The notes beneath the pieces were generated by a model. It did no database searches. It was not told the origin of the DNA and saw only the letters and a program-made list of their open reading frames with translations. From NCBI GenBank assembly GCA_021828575.1, contig JAJZEL010000101.1, positions 1 to 7,528 on the forward strand: a DNA stretch of 7,528 nucleotides, read 5' to 3'. The stretch is from Pseudomonadota bacterium (GTDB lineage Bacteria > Pseudomonadota > Gammaproteobacteria > Burkholderiales > Ferrovaceae). This document shows positions 1 to 5,927 of this stretch, in pieces; positions within the stretch are counted from its first letter, which is position 1; the number at the start of each line of letters is the position of its first letter. A program made the translations under genes and the position numbers.

Positions 1-739
1 ACAACAGTCCGCAGGTCAGCAATAACTGATTGTTGCCATCATACGGCCCCTTGTTCCAGTGAGTATATGCGGCTTCGATTTCTGGCCAGAGATACGAATA
101 CACGTGCCCCTGCAATGCCATGATCCAGGTGACTGGAATGCCAATGGCTGCGGAATGGCCGTCCGGAATGGTGGCGGACAGTGCGCCCTGAATGCTGAAG
201 CCTTCGAATTGGGTGCCCCAGCCCTTCCCCCCGGACAGGGTGGGGGTGAACAAATGGCTGTTGGTCGAGAATCGGCCACCCATTGGCATGTCGATGCCCA
301 GCGATCCGCTGGCGATGCCATTGCCTGCCTCTTCATTGGCAGACACGAACCGATAACGCCCCAGCAGCGTGTCATTGCCCCACCCCCCTGAAATAGCCCT
401 CTGGCCCTGCCATTCGTAACTGGGGAGGCCCACCTGTATTTCGGTGTTTTCCCCTGTAATCAGTTCCAGTCCCTTTCCCATACCCAGCCCTTCCAGCGTA
501 CCGCCCTGTGCGCGATACTGGCGCAGGGTGTCGTAACGAAAACCCTGGGTGAGGCGAGGGGATCCCATACCCAGCAGAGCTTCCCACTGGGGTTGGGTAT
601 CCTGCGCCAGATTCGCGGTCTCCGGGCTGATTTCTCCGCGACAGGGGCAGGCAAGTGCCTGAAAGAGAATGAAGGCAAAGGTTCGGTGACCCTGTGGGGA
701 AATGGCGCTGGCGGATTTTGATGAGAATGAGAAGGTCAT
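1..739 (-). CDS. Outer-membrane beta-barrel-like secreted protein, 3' end cut by window edge
   Basis: The reading frame is open from an ATG at 739 down to the window edge, giving 246 residues without a stop; the C-terminus lies outside. A hydrophobic stretch near residues 20-31 (TFAFILFQALA) ending in ALA-C looks like a signal peptide, so export to the envelope is likely. The rest is rich in Gly, aromatic residues and alternating hydrophobic positions. It contains blocks such as LLGRYRFVSANEEAGNG, FTPTLSGGKGWGTQFE and YLWPEIEAAYTHWNKGP, which resemble the 'transporter'/Phenol_MetA_deg-like outer-membrane barrels of proteobacteria. That assignment rests on remembered family patterns, and the substrate is unknown. 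No strong Shine-Dalgarno precedes the ATG, so the exact start is uncertain. Long frames in the other two leftward phases are low-complexity shadows; this phase has the sensible composition. Confidence 0.7.
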   Translation of the reverse strand, partial: MTFSFSSKSASAISPQGHRTFAFILFQALACPCRGEISPETANLAQDTQPQWEALLGMGSPRLTQGFRYDTLRQYRAQGGTLEGLGMGKGLELITGENTEIQVGLPSYEWQGQRAISGGWGNDTLLGRYRFVSANEEAGNGIASGSLGIDMPMGGRFSTNSHLFTPTLSGGKGWGTQFEGFSIQGALSATIPDGHSAAIGIPVTWIMALQGHVYSYLWPEIEAAYTHWNKGPYDGNNQLLLTCGLL

Positions 740-779
740 GAGACCAGTGTACCCACATATCGATAGCTCACATAAATAT

Positions 780-809
780 AATATATTGTTTCTATATTCC
801 ATTATTGAA
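780..809 (-). promoter_or_regulatory. Possible leftward promoter for the barrel-like gene
   Basis: Read on the minus strand, TTCAAT (804-809) and TATATT (780-785) are separated by 18 bp in a very AT-rich island (about 765-810) upstream of the ATG at 739. The -10 matches the sigma70 consensus at five of six positions and the -35 at only three. Several alternative -10 boxes exist in the same AT-rich run, so the exact position is a guess. Confidence 0.3.
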
Positions 810-857
810 TAAATGGGCTTGGGTATTTTGCCCGGACCGCGATCGCATCAACTGTGA

Positions 858-887
858 TTGACGAATTTGATGGGGTTCATTTACAGT
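858..887 (+). promoter_or_regulatory. Possible sigma70 promoter for the EamA transporter
   Basis: TTGACG (858-863) and TACAGT (882-887) are separated by 18 bp and match the sigma70 consensus at five and four of six positions. Transcription from here would start near 894 and give a leader of about 165 nt before the transporter ATG, long enough to hold the mini-ORF and hairpins described separately. No experimental support is available. Confidence 0.35.
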
Positions 888-929
888 GCTTCCATGGGAC
901 ACATGGTCATCAGGAAGAACGCTCTACTC

Positions 930-980
930 ATGCGACTGAAATGGCTTCAGGCCATTTTATTTGCCGCGGTTTTCTGTTGA
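930..980 (+). CDS. Candidate 16-codon leader peptide or remnant
   Basis: ATG at 930 opens a 16-residue frame, MRLKWLQAILFAAVFC, ended by TGA at 978-980. It looks like the start of a lipoprotein or signal peptide: a basic N-terminus, a hydrophobic core, then Cys. An AGGA at 911-914 is a possible but distant ribosome site. It lies in the presumed leader of the transporter gene. It may be a real regulatory mini-cistron, the remnant of a decayed lipoprotein gene, or chance. The 51 bases are too few to judge coding bias. Confidence 0.2.
   Translation: MRLKWLQAILFAAVFC
939..957 (+). repeat. Inverted repeat (hairpin) inside the mini-ORF
   Basis: AAATGGC (939-945) and GCCATTT (951-957) are exact reverse complements around a 5-nt loop (TTCAG). 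It lies within the candidate leader peptide frame and could form an RNA hairpin. It is followed by TTAT rather than a solid T run, so it is not a convincing terminator. Confidence 0.4.
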
Positions 981-995
981 TTTGAACTGAAGCGC

Positions 996-1010
996 CGCGG
1001 GTCTCCCGCG
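996..1010 (+). repeat. GC-rich inverted repeat in the transporter leader
   Basis: CGCGGG (996-1001) and CCCGCG (1005-1010) are exact reverse complements around the triloop TCT, about 50 bases before the transporter start. In RNA this would be a stable short hairpin. There is no downstream T tract, so it is a structural element of unknown role rather than a terminator. Confidence 0.4.
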
Positions 1011-1057
1011 ATGCTTTCCACCTGCCCGATGACCCGCCAACTTTGACGGGGGCATCC

Positions 1058-1978
1058 ATGGCAACAGAAGCAACTCACTCTTCACGACGACATTCCTCTG
1101 CCTGGGTGGGCGTGGGGCTCGCTCTCTTTGCGGCAGTGGGTTTTTCCGGCAAGGCCATTCTGGTCAAGCTGGCCTATCGGGATGGGGTGGATGCGGTCAC
1201 CTTGCTGGCGTTGCGCATGGTGTTCTCTGTACCCATGTTTATGGCCGTGGCACTGTGGAGTCGTGTGCGAAACAATGCCAAGCCGTTTGCCAAAACCGAC
1301 TGGATGATGGTCGTCGGGCTGGGTCTGGCAGGATACTATCTGTCCAGCCTGTTCGATTTCATGGGGTTGGCCTACATTACGGCCGGGCTGGAACGGCTCG
1401 TCCTTTTTCTTTACCCGACCATGGTGGTGTTGATCTCGGCAATCCTGTTTCGCCGCCCGGTGGGCTGGCATGAGCGAGTGGCCCTGGTACTGAGTTATGC
1501 CGGCATCTTCCTGGTGTTCCTGCATGACATGGGTCAACACCAGAATGGCGTCGTGATGGGAACGGTGCTGGTATTTGTCAGCACGCTGACCTACTCTTTC
1601 TATTTGATCGGGACCGGACATGCGGTGAGGCGCATCGGGCCGATTCGTTTCACGGCGTATGCCATGCTGGTTGCCAGCGTCGCCACGTTGACCCAATACA
1701 GCCTGACCCATCCTGTAGACCTGATCTTCCAGCAAACCCGCAGGGTGTATGAGCTCAGTGTGGCCATGGCCATTTTTTCCACTGTTCTGCCAACATTCAT
1801 GCTCTCGGCGGCCATTCAGAAGATCGGAGCCGGACGTGTTTCCCTGGTGGGATCCATCGGCCCCGTGTCCACCTTGTTCATGGCCCAGATGTTTCTGGGT
1901 GAAGCCGTTACTTTCATCCAGTTGGCGGGATCATTTCTGGTGCTGGCAGGCGTGCTGTCGGTAAGCGCCAAAAAATGA
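1058..1978 (+). CDS. EamA/DMT-family inner-membrane transporter
   Basis: This is a 306-residue, very hydrophobic protein with about ten predicted membrane helices, the usual size and layout of EamA (drug/metabolite transporter) proteins built from two five-helix repeats. The first repeat runs roughly from residue 15 to 155 and contains the family-like motif ERLVLFLYPT (112-121). The second runs from about 165 to 303 and includes IGPVSTLFMAQMFLGEAVT (267-285), the typical last-pair signature. The substrate cannot be read from sequence; relatives move amino acids, metabolites or drugs, mostly outward. ATG 1058 is preferred over an in-frame TTG at 1043 because GGGGG lies at good spacing before the ATG. 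The gene ends 6 bp from the convergent PaiB-family gene, an association seen elsewhere for transporters of this class. Confidence 0.9.
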   Translation: MATEATHSSRRHSSAWVGVGLALFAAVGFSGKAILVKLAYRDGVDAVTLLALRMVFSVPMFMAVALWSRVRNNAKPFAKTDWMMVVGLGLAGYYLSSLFDFMGLAYITAGLERLVLFLYPTMVVLISAILFRRPVGWHERVALVLSYAGIFLVFLHDMGQHQNGVVMGTVLVFVSTLTYSFYLIGTGHAVRRIGPIRFTAYAMLVASVATLTQYSLTHPVDLIFQQTRRVYELSVAMAIFSTVLPTFMLSAAIQKIGAGRVSLVGSIGPVSTLFMAQMFLGEAVTFIQLAGSFLVLAGVLSVSAKK

Positions 1979-1984
1979 CGGGCC

Positions 1985-2635
1985 TCAGCGGGTGGTGTCT
2001 GCTCCGCCTCGCCGTCGCATCAACGCGGCCATTTCCATGGATCCGGGCTGGTCACTGGCTTCCAGGCCCTGAATGACCCCTTCCTGGTTTTGCGGGGGCT
2101 GGTTCTGACTGATTTTCCATTTGCCTTCGAGGCGAGTGATGATCAGTTCGAGGCCGACGACGGCCTGGACCAATCTCTCGATGAAATCGTCGGGAGCGTC
2201 GTCCATAGTCCAGGGGGATTCAAAAACCATTTCCTGCTGTGCGGTCAGGGCATGCATCTGGCTGCGCAACCACGCAGGATCGTCCCTGACGCGCAAGGTG
2301 CCATGGGCATGCACGGCAGCATAATTCCAGGTGGGAACGACCCGGCCGTGTTCCTGTTTTGTGGGGTACCACGAAGGGGATACATAAGCCTCCGGTCCGC
2401 TGAACACCACCATCACCGATTGCTGTTCCGACACCTTTTGCCACACCGGATTGGTGCGGGCCACATGCCCTTGCAGGGTGCCATGGGGTGCGGGATGAGG
2501 TGAAAGGAAAAAGGGGACATGGTGACCTTCAAGCCCTTCCGGTGACGCCACGACCAGCAGGCCAAGGGGATGGGACCGGATCAGTTCGTGCAGAACGGGC
2601 AGGCGATGTTCTTCAAAAAGGGGCGGGATATACAT
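1985..2635 (-). CDS. paiB: PaiB-family FMN-binding split-barrel protein
   Basis: The 216-residue product has the hallmarks of the PaiB/FMN_bind_2 family: the N-terminus MYIPPLFEE, the core block YVSPSWYPTKQEHGRVVPTW (84-103) followed by NYAAVHAHG (104-112), and the late motif GKWKISQNQP (171-180). The fold is a flavin-binding split barrel. In Bacillus subtilis PaiB is named a negative regulator of sporulation and protease genes, but no DNA-binding domain is apparent here and the biochemical role in Gram-negative bacteria is unclear; a flavin- or heme-linked redox role is equally possible. A Shine-Dalgarno (TGGAG, minus strand) sits about 5 nt before the ATG at 2635. The tail after residue 185 is polar and Met/Arg rich, slightly longer than the family core. 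The gene is convergent with the EamA transporter and divergent from the FapA-like gene. Confidence 0.9.
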   Translation of the reverse strand: MYIPPLFEEHRLPVLHELIRSHPLGLLVVASPEGLEGHHVPFFLSPHPAPHGTLQGHVARTNPVWQKVSEQQSVMVVFSGPEAYVSPSWYPTKQEHGRVVPTWNYAAVHAHGTLRVRDDPAWLRSQMHALTAQQEMVFESPWTMDDAPDDFIERLVQAVVGLELIITRLEGKWKISQNQPPQNQEGVIQGLEASDQPGSMEMAALMRRRGGADTTR

Positions 2636-2714
2636 GGCACTCCAGCTTCACAGATCGATGACGTTACCCAGCTCGTGATTCTACGAAACACATCGAAATT
2701 AGCACAGGGGAAGA

Positions 2715-2744
2715 TTGGGGTGGAAAACGAAAAAATGCGATAGA
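2715..2744 (+). promoter_or_regulatory. Weak candidate promoter for the FapA-like gene
   Basis: TTGGGG (2715-2720) and GATAGA (2739-2744), or the overlapping TAGACT at 2741-2746, are spaced as sigma70 boxes in the 141-bp divergent gap upstream of the FapA-like gene. Both matches are poor, so this is only the most reasonable position by context. Confidence 0.25.
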
Positions 2745-2776
2745 CTCGCCCCATGAACAAAGAGGGATGGGGTTGA

Positions 2777-4621
2777 GTGGAACTGGTCAATAGCCTGATT
2801 TTGGTTCGTCCTGAAGGTGTATATGTCCCCGTGGTGACATCGGGTATCGATCGAAGCCGATTATTTGAAGACATGAATGTCCTGTTTTCCGGCGGCTATT
2901 GTCTCAAGGGGCTTGATTACCCCCTGTTTCTGGATGTCCTGTATCGCCCGGAAAAGCTGGAGGCCAGACAAAACACACCGGTTCGGCTGGCCGACGAACT
3001 TGTCAATCTGTCTCCCGAGCGCATGGCCTTGTACCGGGACGTGAAGATTTCCGGAGAAGGGGAGGAAGCCGAGTATTTTTTTGAGCCGGTTTACTTGGAA
3101 TCTCCGGAAGGGGCCGGCTCTGCTCCTGTTCCCGCGCAACTCGATTTTGACGAGTTTGTGGCCATGATGTGGCGCAGGGGGGTGCGTTTTGGGCTTCAGG
3201 AAACGGAAATTCGCGAGATCATCCAGCGTGGGCTTGTTCAGCGGGCTGTGGTGGCAAAAATGCTGTTGCCTACGGAAAGCCGGGATGCCCAGGTGGTCGA
3301 GGTGTCTGAAAAAATGCACCAGGACCGCTCGCCTCTGATTCTTGCCGATGGACGCACGGACATGCGTCGGGCCAAAAACCATTTTCCTCACGTGTCCAGC
3401 AAAGAAATCCTGCTGCGCAAAATTCCCCTGCAGGTGGGTGATTATGGTTACCGGGTCACGGGTCGTCCCGTTCCGCCCGAAACCCCGAAAGATCTGGATC
3501 TGCACCAGTTGGCAGGTACTGGCACCTGCGTGCTGGACAATGAGCAGGGAGCGTTTATTCAGGCCATCATGGATGGCTTCGTGACCATCCAGCCCGGCAC
3601 GCATGCCATACAGATCTCGGCTACGCTGGAAAACCGGACGGGCGTCAACATACGCAATACGGGTGACTTGCAGCTTCATGTCAAGGATTTCAAGGAACAT
3701 GGTGAAGTGCAGGAAGGCCGGGTCATCGAGGGCCAGAACATGCATTTCCAGTCCTCGGTCTATGGTACCGTCATTTCCCGCGACGGCGATTTGCATTTGT
3801 CCAAGGGGTTGTCGGGGGGTGAAGCCAAGGCACTGAAAGGTCACATTACCCTCAAGGGCAATGCCGTCAGTTCACTCATCGAGGCTGGCTCGGGCACCGT
3901 GACCCTGGGTTATGCAGAGGATTGCGCCATCATTGCGGAACACGTGGTGATCGAGCGGGCTGTCAACTGCGACATTCTGTGCAACCGCCTGCAGGCGCAG
4001 CGAGTGGAAGGCTGCAGGGTGGTGGGCCATCAGATGGACCTGCAGGTGCTCAGTTCCAACCGGTATCACGAATCCATCGTTTTCATCCTCTTGCCTGACA
4101 CGGATGCCATTGACGGCCAGATCGCCCAGGAACGACATCAGTTGCAGGAAACGGAAACGCTTCTGGAGCAGCAGCTGGAAAACCTTCTGCAGGCAAATTC
4201 CGATCCCGTGATGGAAAAATACATCAAGCTTCGTGATGCCTTGCAGGCCGGACAGGTCACGCTGTCCGAGGGGGAACTCAAGGCCATGGAACAGTTGAAC
4301 CGCAAGTTTTTTACCGTCCTGTCTCCACGTTTTGCCCTGCAGGAAAAACGCCGACATCAACTGGATGCCATTGAAAGGCTCAAGGCGGACAGGCTGGCGT
4401 GCAATACGGAAGAGTACTGCAATATCGAACACATCGAAGAGCACATCAGGGTGGACATACTGCGTTCCAACCGTGGCCTGTCCGATTTTTTTCCGCAGTT
4501 GGGTCGACGCGAAATCAAGGCTGTTCTGATGCAGTTGTCCACGCGCGGGGGAGCTCATTATCAGGCCGATCAGGGCAGTTACCACTGGGCCTACCGCTCT
4601 GTCTGGGGTGCGGGTACCTAA
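2777..4621 (+). CDS. FapA/DUF342-type beta-helix polymerisation-like protein
   Basis: This 614-residue protein matches the FapA (formerly DUF342) family. Residues 1-200 form a mixed N-terminal region. Residues about 215-300 carry the family block GDYGYRVTGRPVPPETPKD and DNEQGAFIQAIMDGFVTI. Residues about 285-425 are short Gly/Val/Ile/Asn repeats (TGVNIRNTGDL, SSVYGTVISRDGDL, CDILCNRLQAQRVEG) expected of a right-handed beta-helix. Residues about 445-545 are Gln/Glu/Leu rich and probably coiled coil. The C-terminal 70 residues are mixed. No signal peptide or membrane helix is seen, so it is probably cytoplasmic. The family name comes from polymerisation and envelope-associated roles, but function is poorly established. 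The start is GTG 2777, preceded by AGGGATGGGG; an in-frame TGA directly before it rules out an upstream start. Location next to three bactofilins, which also fold as beta-helices, supports a scaffold role. Confidence 0.85.
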   Translation: MELVNSLILVRPEGVYVPVVTSGIDRSRLFEDMNVLFSGGYCLKGLDYPLFLDVLYRPEKLEARQNTPVRLADELVNLSPERMALYRDVKISGEGEEAEYFFEPVYLESPEGAGSAPVPAQLDFDEFVAMMWRRGVRFGLQETEIREIIQRGLVQRAVVAKMLLPTESRDAQVVEVSEKMHQDRSPLILADGRTDMRRAKNHFPHVSSKEILLRKIPLQVGDYGYRVTGRPVPPETPKDLDLHQLAGTGTCVLDNEQGAFIQAIMDGFVTIQPGTHAIQISATLENRTGVNIRNTGDLQLHVKDFKEHGEVQEGRVIEGQNMHFQSSVYGTVISRDGDLHLSKGLSGGEAKALKGHITLKGNAVSSLIEAGSGTVTLGYAEDCAIIAEHVVIERAVNCDILCNRLQAQRVEGCRVVGHQMDLQVLSSNRYHESIVFILLPDTDAIDGQIAQERHQLQETETLLEQQLENLLQANSDPVMEKYIKLRDALQAGQVTLSEGELKAMEQLNRKFFTVLSPRFALQEKRRHQLDAIERLKADRLACNTEEYCNIEHIEEHIRVDILRSNRGLSDFFPQLGRREIKAVLMQLSTRGGAHYQADQGSYHWAYRSVWGAGT

Positions 4622-4682
4622 CCCCATTTCTCTTTTGTAACATGATATTACGTGCTTTTTCCGGATATGGTCAGGTCCAGCC

Positions 4683-4712
4683 CCAAGACTTGGACCAAGA
4701 CTTGACCGGTCA
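4683..4712 (+). repeat. Tandem 12-bp repeat plus perfect palindrome, operator-like
   Basis: CCAAGACTTG occurs at 4683-4692 and again at 4695-4704, a 12-bp period. The first copy is also a near-palindrome (CCAAG-A-CTTGG, 4683-4693). It runs directly into the perfect 10-bp palindrome TGACCGGTCA (4703-4712). GGTCAGG also occurs at 4669-4675 and 4708-4714. This concentration of symmetry overlaps a candidate -35 box, as expected of an operator. Confidence 0.5.
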
Positions 4713-4730
4713 GGGCGAAACACGTAGTCT
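4702..4730 (+). promoter_or_regulatory. Candidate sigma70 promoter for the small membrane protein
   Basis: TTGACC (4702-4707) and TAGTCT (4725-4730) are exactly 17 bp apart. The -35 matches at five of six positions; the -10 keeps the most conserved T, A and final T. Transcription would start near 4737, about 60 nt before the ATG of the 34-residue protein. The -35 overlaps the repeat and palindrome at 4683-4712. Confidence 0.45.
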
Positions 4731-4795
4731 GGGATCGGGGGCGTGTTGCAATGACCCCTGCACACACATAAATGACCAACGTGGAGAGAGCTCAT

Positions 4796-4900
4796 ATGGA
4801 TTCGAGAATCGTTTATTCGATCGTTGCTTTTGTGGCTTTGACGATCTTCCTGATCATCATGGATACCCGGGGTGCCCGAAAAGGCATGAACATGCGTTGA
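4796..4900 (+). CDS. 34-residue single-helix membrane protein, unrecognised
   Basis: ATG at 4796 starts a 34-codon frame ending at TGA 4898-4900. The product begins MDSRIVYSIV, has one hydrophobic helix at about residues 5-22 (IVYSIVAFVALTIFLIIM), and ends in a basic tail rich in Arg and Lys (DTRGARKGMNMR). By the positive-inside rule the tail should face the cytoplasm. A clear ribosome site (GGAG at 4783-4786) sits 9 nt before the ATG, a candidate promoter lies upstream, and a strong terminator starts 20 nt after the stop, so this looks like a complete monocistronic unit. I do not recognise a family. Position between the FapA-like gene and the bactofilins suggests, without proof, an envelope role such as a membrane tether or small regulator. 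Its short length is why automatic gene callers may miss it. Confidence 0.65.
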   Translation: MDSRIVYSIVAFVALTIFLIIMDTRGARKGMNMR

Positions 4901-4920
4901 AAAACCCTGATTGAAACTGG

Positions 4921-4960
4921 GGGGCGTGGCGCCTTGAAGAGGCCACGCCCCTTTGTATTT
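4921..4960 (+). terminator. Intrinsic terminator after the small membrane protein gene
   Basis: GGGGCGTGGC (4921-4930) pairs perfectly with GCCACGCCCC (4942-4951), giving a 10-bp GC-rich stem with an 11-nt loop. It is followed at once by TTTGTATTT (4952-4960). This is a classic rho-independent terminator for rightward transcription, separating the small gene from the bactofilin promoter. Confidence 0.88.
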
Positions 4961-4966
4961 CAGGAT

Positions 4967-4995
4967 TTCACAGAAACGTATTTTTCATGTATAAA
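4967..4995 (+). promoter_or_regulatory. Sigma70 promoter of the bactofilin pair
   Basis: TTCACA (4967-4972) and TATAAA (4990-4995) each match the sigma70 consensus at five of six positions and are spaced by the optimal 17 bp. Transcription should start near 5002, leaving a leader of about 60 nt. It lies just after the terminator at 4921-4960, so the bactofilin pair is independently transcribed. Confidence 0.7.
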
Positions 4996-5005
4996 TCCAC
5001 ATGAA
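4984..5005 (+). repeat. 7-bp inverted repeat around the bactofilin -10 box
   Basis: TTCATGT (4984-4990) and ACATGAA (4999-5005) are exact reverse complements separated by 8 bp. The -10 box sits inside the dyad. A protein bound here would block polymerase, so it is a candidate repressor site; no regulator family is assigned. Confidence 0.45.
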
Positions 5006-5061
5006 TCTTCAAACAAGCCAGGGCGTGTCAACCGACTGGCATAAAGCGAGGGGAGCGCACG

Positions 5062-5457
5062 TTGAGTGATAATAACCAGACCGGCTGCCTGACCGTTGGT
5101 GAAGGCGTGATTCTTCAGGGCACCTTCGTGGTGCCGGACAGTGCGTCCATTTCGGGAAACATCGAAGGTGAAATCACGGCGCGCGAACTCATTCTCACCA
5201 GTACTGCAGTGATTCGCGGCAAGGTGACGGCAGATGTCATTGATCTGCGTGGCGAAATCTACGACACGCTGGTGGCCCGCAAATCCCTGTTCATCCGTTC
5301 CACCGGCAAGGTGGTCGGCACTGTGCAGTACGCTGAAATCGAAATTGAAAAAGGGGGGGAATTGCAGGGTACGATGCAGAAAATCGATCCCCCTGCGGCT
5401 CCCGCAACTTATGTCGTTTCCAACAAGCCCGACACTTCTGACGATTCCGGGGTCTGA
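5062..5457 (+). CDS. Bactofilin 1 (no N-terminal membrane motif)
   Basis: The 131-residue product is a bactofilin (polymer-forming cytoskeletal family, formerly DUF583). Residues 10-107 form the repetitive beta-helix core: short strands separated by Gly turns, for example ISGNIEGEITA, VIRGKVTADVIDLRGEI and GKVVGTVQYAEIEIEKGGEL. The tail after 108 is Pro/Ala/Asp rich and disordered-looking. Bactofilins polymerise without nucleotides into filaments or sheets lining the inner membrane. This one begins MSDNNQTG and lacks the MF-x-K start of the other two, so it may need a partner to reach the membrane. The start is TTG 5062, supported by GAGGGGAG at about 5048-5055. GCCAG (5017-5021) and CTGGC (5036-5040) could form a small leader hairpin. 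The stop lies 2 nt before the next gene, so the two are probably co-translated. Confidence 0.88.
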   Translation: MSDNNQTGCLTVGEGVILQGTFVVPDSASISGNIEGEITARELILTSTAVIRGKVTADVIDLRGEIYDTLVARKSLFIRSTGKVVGTVQYAEIEIEKGGELQGTMQKIDPPAAPATYVVSNKPDTSDDSGV

Positions 5458-5459
5458 GC

Positions 5460-5900
5460 GTGTTCAACAAGTGGCGTGACAAGGAAGAGGGCGACCAGTC
5501 GGAAGAGTCTGAGGCCCCGGCTTCTGTTCCAGTGAAGGCAAACGGTCCAACGGCAGGTGTGCTGGGGGTGAAATCCACGCCCAATGGGGGGCTCAAGCCT
5601 TCCGTCATTAGCGAGGGCTTCGAGTTCATCGGTGAAATCCGCTCCACCGGGCACCTCACCATTGATGGTACCGTCCAGGGAAAACTGTCGCTGCATTCCG
5701 TTCAAATCGGGTCCACTGGCAGTCTTGATGGGGATCTGACCTGCGAGACGGTCAATGTCAAGGGCAGTTTCTCCGGCAGTCTGGATTGTTCGGATTTGAC
5801 GGTGGGAAGCCGGGCCGTACTGGATGGGCAACTGTCCTACCAGACCATCACCATCCAGCGGGGCGGGGTGGTCAAGGGTGAAATGAAGAAGAAGGGCTAG
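5460..5900 (+). CDS. Bactofilin 2 (MF-x-K N-terminus)
   Basis: The 146-residue product has three parts. The N-terminus MFNKWRDK resembles the membrane-targeting sequence of many bactofilins. Residues about 9-48 are an acidic, then Pro/Gly/Ser-rich linker. Residues 50-142 are the beta-helix core, with repeats such as HLTIDGTVQGKLSLHSV, GSLDGDLTCETVNVKGSFSG and GVVKGEMKKKG. The start is GTG 5460, with only 2 nt between it and the TGA of bactofilin 1, and GGGG at 5449-5452 as ribosome site inside the upstream gene; translational coupling and a fixed ratio of the two proteins are likely. They probably co-assemble. The gene is convergent with bactofilin 3, 27 bp away, with no strong terminator between them. 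Confidence 0.88.
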   Translation: MFNKWRDKEEGDQSEESEAPASVPVKANGPTAGVLGVKSTPNGGLKPSVISEGFEFIGEIRSTGHLTIDGTVQGKLSLHSVQIGSTGSLDGDLTCETVNVKGSFSGSLDCSDLTVGSRAVLDGQLSYQTITIQRGGVVKGEMKKKG

Positions 5901-5927
5901 CGGAGGAGGAGGGCACGCGCCCTGGGG

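Noticed and set aside
372..758. Leftward 128-codon frame over the start of the barrel-like gene
   Set aside because: The phase starting at ATG 739 gives a signal-peptide-like start and barrel-like blocks through the whole region; this frame gives Pro/Arg/Gly-rich noise.
1082..1735. Leftward frame of 217 codons opposite the EamA transporter
   Set aside because: His/Gln-rich antisense translation of a hydrophobic protein; a standard shadow of membrane-protein genes.
2861..3844. Long leftward frame of 327 codons opposite the FapA-like gene
   Set aside because: It is antisense to a clear family member; the product is His/Gln/Arg rich with no recognisable domain, as expected of a shadow frame.
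4669..4735. Possible tRNA or other folded RNA in the repeat-rich gap
   Set aside because: There is symmetry, but no cloverleaf arms, T-loop consensus or CCA end; operator or promoter DNA explains it better.
3872..4795. Leftward frame of 307 codons opposite the 3' half of the FapA-like gene and the following gap
   Set aside because: No ribosome site or domain, odd composition, and it overlaps both the FapA-like gene and the candidate promoter of the small protein.
4399..4914. Rightward frame of 171 codons overlapping the FapA-like 3' end and the small membrane protein
   Set aside because: Starts deep inside the FapA-like gene in another phase, has Cys/Gly/His-rich composition, and conflicts with the better supported 34-residue gene.
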